A stretch of DNA of 64,000 nt, taken from an uncultured Fibrobacter sp. GTDB taxonomy: Bacteria > Fibrobacterota > Fibrobacteria > Fibrobacterales > Fibrobacteraceae. Position numbers and translations under genes: made by a program. Below the pieces are notes generated by a model. It saw only the letters and a program-made list of their open reading frames with translations. It was not told the DNA's origin and did no database searches. Below are positions 8,294 through 15,202 of the stretch, piece after piece; position 1 is the stretch's first letter, and each line of letters opens with the position of its first letter. Location of the stretch: contig CAKUWY010000007.1 of the NCBI GenBank assembly GCA_934699585.1, positions 81,021-145,020 of the forward strand. Direction: 5' to 3'.

Positions 8294-8518
8294 ATGACGC
8301 GTTCCGTACTTGAAACAAAGATTAAATCCGTTCCCGAAGAATATCTGGCAATCATCGATGCATTTATCGACGGTTTGATGATTCAGTACCAAATGAAAAA
8401 GCCCTCCGACGAACTTGCCGCCGCCATTGAAGAAAGCGAAGCCATGCTGAACGATCCTAGTGCAAAAAAATTTGACACCGTCGAAGCTCTTTTCGCCGAT
8501 CTTGATGCAGAGGACTAA
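8294..8518 (+). CDS. Antitoxin of a YafQ-type toxin-antitoxin pair
   Basis: The 74-residue acidic protein begins MTRSVLETKIKSVPEEYL. The start at 8294 is supported by GGAGGTT seven bases upstream; an in-frame ATG farther upstream lacks a ribosome site. The N-terminal half looks helical, and the C-terminal half (EESEAMLNDPSAKKFDTVEALFADLD) resembles the toxin-wrapping tails of RelB/DinJ-like antitoxins. The name rests chiefly on position: the toxin gene begins at the base after its stop codon. Such antitoxins neutralise the partner and usually repress their own operon. A DNA-binding fold is not obvious by eye. Confidence 0.75.
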   Translation: MTRSVLETKIKSVPEEYLAIIDAFIDGLMIQYQMKKPSDELAAAIEESEAMLNDPSAKKFDTVEALFADLDAED

Positions 8519-8794
8519 GTGCAATACAAAATCGAATACACATCCCGTTTCAAGAAAGAGTATAAGTTGGCAAAAAAGAGAGGGCGCAATATAAGCCTGT
8601 TGCGCACTGTAATCGATATTCTCGCCAAGGGAGAACCTCTACCTGAAAAATACAAGGACCACTCGCTTGTATCAAACTGGACGGGATATCGCGAATGTCA
8701 TATTCAGGGAGACTGGTTGCTTATCTACAAGTACCAAAATGACGAACTCATCTTGAGTTTAACAGCGACCGGCACCCATAGCGACTTGTTCTAA
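8519..8794 (+). CDS. YafQ-family mRNA interferase toxin (RelE/ParE superfamily)
   Basis: The 91-residue protein matches YafQ in length and layout: IEYTSRFKKEYKLAKKRG, YKDHSL, GYRECHIQGDWLLIYKY and a terminal GTHSDLF. The residues known to matter in YafQ are all present: H48, H61, D65, H87 and F91. YafQ toxins cleave mRNA on the ribosome. The start is a GTG immediately after the antitoxin TAA, so translation is likely coupled. Intact catalytic residues suggest an active toxin. The module sits between two FISUMP lipoprotein genes transcribed the other way. Confidence 0.9.
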   Translation: MQYKIEYTSRFKKEYKLAKKRGRNISLLRTVIDILAKGEPLPEKYKDHSLVSNWTGYRECHIQGDWLLIYKYQNDELILSLTATGTHSDLF

Positions 8795-8825
8795 GATACG
8801 GCGTGTTGCTGCGTTTGCCTTGCAA

Positions 8826-9773
8826 TCAGTCCTTTACGCAACGAACTGAATACCCGTAGTCCTTGCGGCCGTTGTTGCGCAGTTCCGCGTCGTTTTCGGC
8901 GAAGCTCAACATCACGTAGTAGGCGTCCTTGCTATGGTACTGCGAGCCCCAGAAGTAGGCGTTGCCGTCGACAGCGTAGAATTCGCCTTTGTAGTAGTCC
9001 CTGATGCCAGCGGGGAGCGCGGCAAAGCCGTAGGCGTCCTCGTTAGCGATGTCGCTATAGGCGGCCCAGCCAGCCTGGGCCTTGAGTTTCTGGCCCGCCG
9101 TATTTGGCCACGTATATTCCGTAATGGAACCGTCAACGGCCATAATCAGGGCCTTCCATTCATCTCGCGTGGGAACGTGCCAGCCGTCGGGGCACACCCC
9201 CTGAATAAAGGTCGCTGAGCCTGCCGAAGCGAGGTCGCAGTCGTGACCGTAGCCGCACTCGTCCTCGGACTTGCCTATGGCGGCGGCCCAGGTATAGAGT
9301 CGTCCGTACACGGGGCAGTCGCCCTCCGTCTTTGTTCCTTGGATTCCGCCGCCGCACCAACTGTTTTCCGTCTCGTAGTTCAAGTTCTGAGCCATCCAAA
9401 TCTGTTCACCAATCTGCACTGTTTTATAAATCTGACTATCACGTTTATCGGTAAACTCATCATAGTCAATATCTGGATTTAGATAATTCCATACAGTTTT
9501 CTTTGCCTCACTCGACGAGGACACCACCTTGTCCGCAGAACCGCTACTTGTCTCGGACAATTTTTCCGAAGACGAACTCCCATACTTTTCTGCACTACTC
9601 AACGCCGCAGGTTCATTGTTTTCTGCCGAAGCCGACGATGAATCATCACACGCTGCCAGGAACGCCAACAACACAAGAGAGATTGCCACGCACTTCGTGC
9701 TCGCAATGACATATTGGATGGATCCTATCGCCGCCTTGCGGCTCCAGGATGACAGTTCAAAAAACTTCTTCAT
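8826..9773 (-). CDS. FISUMP-domain lipoprotein 2
   Basis: The 315-residue predicted lipoprotein is paralogous to 7149-8177; both share the post-lipobox stretch CDDSSSASAEN and EPAALSSAEK. The leader is MKKFFE, then a repeat-derived insert, then ISLVLLAFLAAC. The shorter Ser-rich linker is followed by the FISUMP domain: IYKTVQIGEQIWMAQNLNYE, YGRLYTWAAAIG, CPDGWHVPTRDEWKAL, GFAALPAGIRD and YSVRCVKD. The start at 9773 has GGAGG seven bases upstream. Two palindromic repeats in tandem (9680-9753) are read through in frame in the signal-peptide n-region, giving it an unusual length of about 25 residues before the hydrophobic core. Function unknown. Confidence 0.9.
   Translation of the reverse strand: MKKFFELSSWSRKAAIGSIQYVIASTKCVAISLVLLAFLAACDDSSSASAENNEPAALSSAEKYGSSSSEKLSETSSGSADKVVSSSSEAKKTVWNYLNPDIDYDEFTDKRDSQIYKTVQIGEQIWMAQNLNYETENSWCGGGIQGTKTEGDCPVYGRLYTWAAAIGKSEDECGYGHDCDLASAGSATFIQGVCPDGWHVPTRDEWKALIMAVDGSITEYTWPNTAGQKLKAQAGWAAYSDIANEDAYGFAALPAGIRDYYKGEFYAVDGNAYFWGSQYHSKDAYYVMLSFAENDAELRNNGRKDYGYSVRCVKD
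9680..9753. repeat. Two tandem palindromic repeats inside a signal-peptide coding region
   Basis: The unit at 9680-9710 (AGATTGCC...GCAATGAC) and the unit at 9719-9753 (GGATCCTATCG...CCAGGATGAC) belong to two subtypes found elsewhere in intergenic DNA. Both lie in the 5' coding part of lipoprotein 2. Confidence 0.8.
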
Positions 9774-9856
9774 AAACGCCTCCAAGCGTTGTTTATCTAA
9801 AGAAAATGTAATTTATTTTCACAAAAAAAAACGAAACAAACCCAAAGCATCAACAT

Positions 9857-9884
9857 AAAAGCCGCCCGCACATCACGGACGGCC
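9857..9884 (-). terminator. Terminator of the brnTA operon
   Basis: Read on the minus strand, the stem GGCCGTCCG ... CGGGCGGC (one mismatch) is followed by TTTTAT. It lies 22 bp beyond the brnA stop codon. Confidence 0.7.
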
Positions 9885-9905
9885 AAAATTTAGTGGGCAA
9901 ATCCG

Positions 9906-10214
9906 TTAAACTGGAGCAGCGTCCAAAATCTCGTTCATGAGGGTCTGGTACTTGATACCAGATGCAGAAGCCTTGCGCTTATAGCGCTCGATTACGCGGA
10001 CAGGCACCCGCAACGTTATGGGTTTCGTAGCGTTTGCCGCGCGCTTCGCCCTGATTTCTTCCATCGTTTCGTGTGCCGCCTGCTGAAGTGCTGCGATTCG
10101 TTCTGCAGAATGCTCGTCTTCCTTTAACAAACCCGCTTCAGACGCGGCGAGGATTTCCTGTTCATATTCATCCAGTTCGTACTTCTTGACGTGTTCTTCA
10201 AAAGTAAGCATCAT
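9906..10214 (-). CDS. brnA: BrnA-type antitoxin
   Basis: The 102-residue protein has an acidic N-terminal half and ends in a ribbon-helix-helix-like segment (PITLRVPVRVIERYKRKASASGIKYQTLMNEIL), as in BrnA/CopG-like antitoxins. It should bind and neutralise BrnT and repress the operon. The start ATG overlaps the brnT stop codon (ATGA), with GGAGGT upstream inside brnT. A second in-frame ATG follows immediately. A terminator follows the gene. Confidence 0.85.
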   Translation of the reverse strand: MMLTFEEHVKKYELDEYEQEILAASEAGLLKEDEHSAERIAALQQAAHETMEEIRAKRAANATKPITLRVPVRVIERYKRKASASGIKYQTLMNEILDAAPV

Positions 10215-10486
10215 ATACCTCCATGTTTCTTTGTCGCCACCCTACTTGGGAACGCCGTCTTAAGAAACAACGTTCCGTCAGGTTGAATTACATACGGGAC
10301 TTGCCACACATAATCCCTGAAAAGCACCCACGCAATAAATTGATTCGGGTATTTTTCGCGGTTTGGATGCGGAAAGTCCTTGATGATTTTCCCATTTTCC
10401 ATCGCCTCGGGAATTTCCTCGAAAGAAACGCTTCGCAGTCCTGCTTTTAGGATTTCGTTTTTCCCTGGGTTCCAGTCGTATTTCAT
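10211..10486 (-). CDS. brnT: BrnT-type ribonuclease toxin
   Basis: The 91-residue protein starts MKYDWNPGKNEILKAG, the BrnT opening (normally D/EWDxxKxxxN), followed by VSFEEIPEAM. BrnT toxins are RelE-like ribonucleases. The stretch FRDYVWQVPYVIQPDGTLFLKTAFPSR fills the place of the usual RIISAR block and is divergent, so activity is less certain than for the YafQ-like toxin. The start at 10486 has AGAGGT upstream and is preferred over an upstream GTG. A perfect 12-bp-arm palindrome and a consensus-like promoter lie just upstream. Confidence 0.8.
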   Translation of the reverse strand: MKYDWNPGKNEILKAGLRSVSFEEIPEAMENGKIIKDFPHPNREKYPNQFIAWVLFRDYVWQVPYVIQPDGTLFLKTAFPSRVATKKHGGI

Positions 10487-10491
10487 ACACA

Positions 10492-10520
10492 AATATACCT
10501 CTGTACACACAATTTGTCAA
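10492..10520 (-). promoter_or_regulatory. Predicted sigma70-type promoter of brnTA
   Basis: On the minus strand, TTGACA (10515-10520) is separated by exactly 17 bp from TATATT (10492-10497). The -10 box ends five bases before the brnT ATG, so the predicted transcript would start at or near the initiation codon. The -35 box lies inside the palindrome at 10506-10533. Confidence 0.6.
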
Positions 10521-10533
10521 TACAAATTGTGTG
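10506..10533. promoter_or_regulatory. Putative BrnA operator
   Basis: The perfect inverted repeat CACACAATTTGT-CAAT-ACAAATTGTGTG overlaps the predicted -35 box. Its position fits autorepression by the ribbon-helix-helix antitoxin BrnA. Confidence 0.7.
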
Positions 10534-10551
10534 CAATATGGCTTTTCTGCA

Positions 10552-10612
10552 AAAAAAAGACCGCATCCATATAATCCTCGACTTCGAGAATCGGAACTAT
10601 ATGAATACGGTC
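10552..10612 (-). terminator. Terminator of the SDR gene
   Basis: On the minus strand an imperfect stem (GACCGTATTCATATA ... TATATGGATGCGGTC) with an internal small hairpin is followed by eight T. It lies 70 bp beyond the SDR stop codon. Confidence 0.75.
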
Positions 10613-10682
10613 ATTGGCAGAATTGCCTGTCAACTATGTCATTTGGTAATATACAAAAATAGTCGCAGAAAAACCAGAAGAT

Positions 10683-11393
10683 CTAACCTTCGAATTTCCA
10701 GCCGCAGTCGTTGTGGTAAATCATTTGGCGGGTCATGCCGCCATCGATGCAAATGTTTTCGCCGGTAATAAAACCGGCCTTGTCGCTGGCGAGGTAAAGC
10801 ACCATGTTCGCAATGTCGAGCGGGTTCCCGACGCGGCCTGCGGGCTGCTGAGTGGCGTCGGGACCTTCGTAGACCTTGAAATCCGTATCGATCCAGCCCG
10901 GAGAAATCGAGTTTACGCGAACGCGGCCCGCAAAGCTCACGGCAAGCGCGTGAGTGAGGGCAGCAATCCCACCCTTCGCCGCCGTATAACTTTCCGTCTG
11001 TGGTTGGCTCATGCGGTCGCGGCTCGACGAGATGTTTATAATGCTCGCGCCTGACCCAAAATGCAGTGCAAAAAGTTTCGCGAGGTAGAACGGAGCCGTC
11101 ACGCCGACCGCCAGCGCGTAGCTGAATTCCTCGTAGCTGCACTCGTCAATGCCCTTCATCAGCGGGAGCGCGTTGTTCACCAGCACATCCACGTGCCCGT
11201 ACTTTTCGATGACGAACCGCGCAAACTTTTCGAGGACTTCCTTCTTGGAGAGGTCCCCGACAAAGCAGGGATTCTCGCGAATGTCGATGTAGGCGACCTT
11301 CGCGCCCTCTTTCTCGAATTCACTCACGACGGTAGCGCCAATCCCGTGGGCCCCGCCCGTCACCACGACCACTTTATTTTCAAACGATTTCAT
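10683..11393 (-). CDS. Short-chain dehydrogenase/reductase
   Basis: The 236-residue classical SDR has the nucleotide-binding TGGAHGIG near residues 12-19, VDVLVNNA, the catalytic serine in INISSS and the YxxxK pair in YTAAKGG. It ends with the family-typical TGENICIDGG. It should be a cytosolic NAD(P)-dependent oxidoreductase, resembling 3-oxoacyl-ACP reductase and sugar-alcohol dehydrogenase relatives; the substrate cannot be read from the sequence. The VNNALPLM stretch departs slightly from the usual NNAG. It appears monocistronic, has its own terminator and shows no clear ribosome site before the ATG. Confidence 0.88.
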   Translation of the reverse strand: MKSFENKVVVVTGGAHGIGATVVSEFEKEGAKVAYIDIRENPCFVGDLSKKEVLEKFARFVIEKYGHVDVLVNNALPLMKGIDECSYEEFSYALAVGVTAPFYLAKLFALHFGSGASIINISSSRDRMSQPQTESYTAAKGGIAALTHALAVSFAGRVRVNSISPGWIDTDFKVYEGPDATQQPAGRVGNPLDIANMVLYLASDKAGFITGENICIDGGMTRQMIYHNDCGWKFEG

Positions 11394-11474
11394 GTTGGTA
11401 AATATACACTAAAATACACAGAAGCCTGCGACCCTGCTTGACGCACGCGCCTTTTTATCCTATTCTTTTCGCTG

Positions 11475-12005
11475 ATGCTCCAGTTTTTCGACGTCACAAA
11501 GAAATCACCGTGGTTGCCGCAGGTCAAAGCGCTGTACGAATCGGCGTTCCCGGCGAACGAACGCATCCCGATAAAGCATTTGCTTGACGACAAGATCAAG
11601 CGGGAATTTTGGGCATTTTTCGACAAAGATACGTTCTGCGGGTTTTCAAATTCCATCACGCACGGGAGCATCACGAACATCGTCTATTTCGCGGTTGTGC
11701 CAGAACTGCGCAGTCGCGGGTACGGTTCGCAAATCCTGCAGGCCATCCGCAGGCAACACCCAAACACGCGCATTGTCGTCGATATCGAAGTCGAAGAAGA
11801 TTCCAAGGACACAGAAGAACTCGAACGCCGGAACCGCCGCCGCGAATTTTACACCCGCAACGGTTTTGACTCCTCCCCCGTCGATTACGTCTGGCAAGGT
11901 GAACACTACCGCCTACTTTCCGCCGGCGGCATCGTCACCGAAAAAGAATTCCGCGACTTCTGGAAAGAAATCCTGAAGAACGTCCCCGGAGCAAAGTACC
12001 CGTAA
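11475..12005 (+). CDS. GNAT-family N-acetyltransferase
   Basis: The 176-residue protein has the GNAT core: ITNIVYFAVVPELRSRGYGSQIL contains the acetyl-CoA-binding R/QxxGxG/A-type motif (RSRGYG), followed by a beta strand (RIVVDIEVE) and REFYTRNGF, a usual C-terminal helix-strand block. The acceptor (protein, amine or antibiotic) cannot be told. It is divergent from the SDR gene and may be co-transcribed with the acetyltransferase 70 bp downstream. The start lacks a clear Shine-Dalgarno sequence. Confidence 0.85.
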   Translation: MLQFFDVTKKSPWLPQVKALYESAFPANERIPIKHLLDDKIKREFWAFFDKDTFCGFSNSITHGSITNIVYFAVVPELRSRGYGSQILQAIRRQHPNTRIVVDIEVEEDSKDTEELERRNRRREFYTRNGFDSSPVDYVWQGEHYRLLSAGGIVTEKEFRDFWKEILKNVPGAKYP

Positions 12006-12076
12006 GTCATGAATTTTACAAAGTGGCGATGATAACGCGGCGTTTCTTACCCCTCAAACTTTTTTATTTTCTTGCC

Positions 12077-12670
12077 ATGACAGAAAAAGAAAAAATGCTT
12101 GCCGGCAAACTTTACGATCCAAGCGACAGGGAGCTTGCATCAAGAAGATCCGCATGCCACGCCCTGTGCCAACAATACAACGGCCTTCTGGAAACCGACA
12201 AGGCCCGGGAGGAAATCCTAGCCCAGATTCTGGAGACAACACCCGCAAGGGGCGTTTACCTGCAAGGGCCCGTCTTTTTCGATTACGGGAGCAATACTCG
12301 CATCGGTGAAAAGAGCTACGCGAATTTCAACTTCACCGTGTTGGATTGCGCTCCGGTAAACATCGGGAGCAACGTATTCATAGGCCCGAACGTTTCGATT
12401 CTCACGCCCATACACCCGCTGCGTTGGCAAGAACGCAACATGTTCGAAAAGCCCGACGGCAGCCTCACCGACCTGGAATATGCAAAGCCGGTTACTATCG
12501 AGGACAACTGCTGGATTGCTGGGAACGTGACCATTTGCGGAGGCGTGACCATCGGTACAGGCAGCGTCATCGGGGCGGGGAGCGTGGTCACACGGGCCAT
12601 CCCGCAGGGTGTCGTTGCCGTAGGCAACCCCTGCCGCGTACTCAAGAAGGTAGAACAAGAAAAGTTCTGA
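12077..12670 (+). CDS. Hexapeptide-repeat acetyltransferase (maltose/galactoside O-acetyltransferase type)
   Basis: The 197-residue protein matches the Maa/LacA family: an N-terminal helical domain (MTEKEKMLAGKLYDPSDREL) followed by a left-handed parallel beta helix (GVYLQGPVFFDYGSNTRIGEKSYANFNFTVLD..., with the conserved PIHPL loop) and hexapeptide repeats such as VTICGGVTIGTGSVIGAGSVV. These cytosolic trimers transfer acetyl from acetyl-CoA to sugar hydroxyls. The true sugar is unknown. The start at 12077 is chosen to match the family; a frame-open extension upstream has no family similarity. The next gene begins 4 bp after the stop codon. Confidence 0.92.
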   Translation: MTEKEKMLAGKLYDPSDRELASRRSACHALCQQYNGLLETDKAREEILAQILETTPARGVYLQGPVFFDYGSNTRIGEKSYANFNFTVLDCAPVNIGSNVFIGPNVSILTPIHPLRWQERNMFEKPDGSLTDLEYAKPVTIEDNCWIAGNVTICGGVTIGTGSVIGAGSVVTRAIPQGVVAVGNPCRVLKKVEQEKF

Positions 12671-12674
12671 GACC

Positions 12675-13610
12675 ATGATCCTTCGCAAGCCCGATTTTTA
12701 TGATAAATTCAAATGCACGGCCTCCCACTGCAGCGACACCTGCTGCGTAGGCTGGGAAATCGACATCGACAAAACTTCGCTGGATTCCTACAGCAAGGTA
12801 AAAGGGCCCTTTGGCGACAAGCTTCGCGCAAATATCGAAGAAGGGCATTTCAAGTTGCTCCCCCACGACCGCTGCCCATTTCTAGACGAGAACAATCTCT
12901 GCGAAATTTACAAGAACCTGGGCGAGAACTCCCTCTGCGACATATGCCGGGAACATCCGCGATTCGTAGAAGTCTACGGCGACATCATGGAGCGTGGGCT
13001 CGGGCTCTGTTGTGAAGAGGCCACACGGCTCCTGCTCAAAGGTGACGGTCCACTTGCATTCACCAGCGAAGAATGCGACGAACCCGAAGACGAGCTAAGC
13101 AAAGATGACCTAGAAATCCGGAACGAAGTGCTTTACGAAAGGGAGCAAATGTTCAAGGCTCTCGCCGATTCAAATATGCCCTTTGGCGAACGGCTTTACA
13201 CAGCCTTCGGCTATACAAATGAAACGTCTTTCGCTCCGCTTGAAAACGCCCAGGGCCTTTATGAACTTCTCGCCAAGACAGTGAGTTTCGGCCCCGACTG
13301 GGACAAGGCCCTTGCCTGTATCAAGGCCAGCCTCGAAACCGCAGGTTCCTCCCCTATCCAGGACCAGGGCTTTTTCACAGAAACAGAGAGTTCCCGACTG
13401 CTCGCCTACCTGGTATATAGGCATTTCGCCAAGTGCCTATTCGAAGGCCGTGCCGATGGCAAGCGAAACTTCGCCGTGTTCTTCTGGAATGTTGTACGGT
13501 TCTTTACTCGTGAACTGGGCGGAAAAATCAATGCCGTCAAGATTCTCTCCCGGCAGCTGGAATATTGCGAAGAGAATATGGAAATGGTTGAATCCGCTTT
13601 GGACACCTAG
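12675..13610 (+). CDS. FliB-like Cys-rich protein (flagellin lysine-N-methylase family)
   Basis: The 311-residue protein starts MILRKPDFYDKFKC with a cysteine cluster C14, C19, C23, C24 (CTASHCSDTCC), then CPFLDENNLCEIYKNLG and SLCDICREHPRF. This is the diagnostic pattern of the FliB family, whose cysteines are suited to metal or Fe-S binding. In Salmonella FliB methylates lysines of flagellin. Fibrobacter is not known to be flagellated and no flagellar gene is present here, so the substrate is probably another protein. It lies 4 bp after the hexapeptide acetyltransferase stop codon, suggesting co-transcription. Family call good, function open. Confidence 0.85.
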   Translation: MILRKPDFYDKFKCTASHCSDTCCVGWEIDIDKTSLDSYSKVKGPFGDKLRANIEEGHFKLLPHDRCPFLDENNLCEIYKNLGENSLCDICREHPRFVEVYGDIMERGLGLCCEEATRLLLKGDGPLAFTSEECDEPEDELSKDDLEIRNEVLYEREQMFKALADSNMPFGERLYTAFGYTNETSFAPLENAQGLYELLAKTVSFGPDWDKALACIKASLETAGSSPIQDQGFFTETESSRLLAYLVYRHFAKCLFEGRADGKRNFAVFFWNVVRFFTRELGGKINAVKILSRQLEYCEENMEMVESALDT

Positions 13611-13708
13611 TTTTTTCGGCTTTATTTCTCACAAATATCGGTCAAGCAACCCGCTTTGACCATTTTTTTTATATCTTTTCAGAAGGGGATGAGAAAGGAG
13701 TGTTTGGT

Positions 13709-15169
13709 ATGAATACCACAACAAAGATTATTGCGGTTTCCGCATTTGCCCTTAGCTTGGCCGTAGCCGCACCTATTGATGATATCGGTGCATTGTCGGT
13801 CCAGGGAACAAAGGTCGTAGGCGCCAACGGACAACCCGCACAGCTTAGGGGTATGAGCTTTTTCTGGAACATTTCCGAAAACTCCGGGCCATACTGGAAC
13901 GCCGATGTGGTCAACTGGCTTGCCGAAGACTGGCACGCAAATCTGGTGCGAGCTGCAATGGCTGTAGAAGATTGGTGGGGTGAAGACCCGACTCTTTCAA
14001 ACGGAGCCTTCAAGGGTTACCTGTATGAACCGGAATGGAACCGTGCAATGGTTGAAACTATCGTAGATGCCGCTATTGAAAAAGGCATATACGTGATAAT
14101 AGACTGGCATAGCCACTACACAAATGACAACAGCAACGGAAAACAAGATTCAGCTGTTAACTTCTTCTCGTATATGGCCCAAAAGTATGGACAATACCCG
14201 AATGTCATATACGAAATCTACAACGAACCCAAGGACGTCAGTTGGGAAAATGACATCAAACCCTATGCCGAAATAATCATTCCCGTCATACGACAATACG
14301 ACCCGGACAACTTGATTGTTGTCGGAACGCCTATGTGGTCAGGAAGACCCGATGATGCAGCAGCCAAGCCTCTTGAGAATGTAACAAACGTGGCTTACAC
14401 ATTCCATTTCTACGCTTCCGACAACGACCACCTGAATAATTTTCTTCCGGCAGCAAAGTCAGCCCTTCAAACAATACCCCTCTTTGTTACGGAGTGCGGT
14501 TTGACGCAATCTTCTGGTGACGGCGACATCAACTACACTATGGTCAATACCTTCTGGGACTGGATTGAACAGGAGAAAATCAGCTGGGCTGCCTGGAGTA
14601 TTGTGAACAAAAATGAAACATCTGCCGCACTCTATGCAAGCGCCAGCACTAGCGGCAACTGGTCCGAAAATGACCTGCGTGAATCAGGCAAGTGGTTCAG
14701 GAATAAACTCCGGGAACAGAACCCGGAATGGACACCCATTACCGGAGAGGGCCCAAAGCCAGCCAGCAGCGCTTCTCAGCAGGGCGAGTCCTCTAGTTCC
14801 CAAGAGGTTTCTTCCGCTTCTATCCAGCCAGCCTCTTCTGGCTCCCAGGAAACCGATCCGCAACCCATATCCTCTAATTCTGTACAGCCAAGTTCCTCCA
14901 ACGGACAGGCCGTAATCCCTGACCAAGACGTGGAAGCTATCGGAAGCTTGGCTCAAAGTACCATTGGGCTTTCCATCCACGGACGGATCCTGCAAATCAA
15001 CGGAATCGATGCCGCCGATGTGTCCGTCTTTGACATGCAAGGTCGGCCCGTCCAGATCCAGCACAACGTTTCCGGCAACATGTCCTTAAAGGACATTGCC
15101 ACAGGCTCCTATATCGTTCAGATTAAGACCCGCAACGCAAACCTGATACGAAAGATTTCCGTCAAGTAG
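13709..15169 (+). CDS. Secreted GH5 endoglucanase with C-terminal sorting-type domain (copy 1)
   Basis: The 486-residue protein has a signal peptide (MNTTTKIIAVSAFALSLAVAA) and a GH5 catalytic domain with the acid/base E173 in IYNEP and the nucleophile E262 in VTECGL. The substrate-binding blocks HANLVRAAM, IDWHSH and FHFYAS point to a cellulase of the GH5_2 type, cleaving internal beta-1,4-glucan bonds. A Ser/Pro/Gln linker (~350-405) leads to a C-terminal ~75-residue beta domain (DVSVFDMQGRPVQI ... GSYIVQIKT ... KISVK). That domain resembles type IX secretion sorting domains. The ATG at 13709 has AAAGGAG eight bases upstream. A paralogue follows 33 bp downstream. Confidence 0.93.
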   Translation: MNTTTKIIAVSAFALSLAVAAPIDDIGALSVQGTKVVGANGQPAQLRGMSFFWNISENSGPYWNADVVNWLAEDWHANLVRAAMAVEDWWGEDPTLSNGAFKGYLYEPEWNRAMVETIVDAAIEKGIYVIIDWHSHYTNDNSNGKQDSAVNFFSYMAQKYGQYPNVIYEIYNEPKDVSWENDIKPYAEIIIPVIRQYDPDNLIVVGTPMWSGRPDDAAAKPLENVTNVAYTFHFYASDNDHLNNFLPAAKSALQTIPLFVTECGLTQSSGDGDINYTMVNTFWDWIEQEKISWAAWSIVNKNETSAALYASASTSGNWSENDLRESGKWFRNKLREQNPEWTPITGEGPKPASSASQQGESSSSQEVSSASIQPASSGSQETDPQPISSNSVQPSSSNGQAVIPDQDVEAIGSLAQSTIGLSIHGRILQINGIDAADVSVFDMQGRPVQIQHNVSGNMSLKDIATGSYIVQIKTRNANLIRKISVK

Positions 15170-15202
15170 CGTGACAACTTTTTACCCAAGGGAGGATTCC
15201 CC

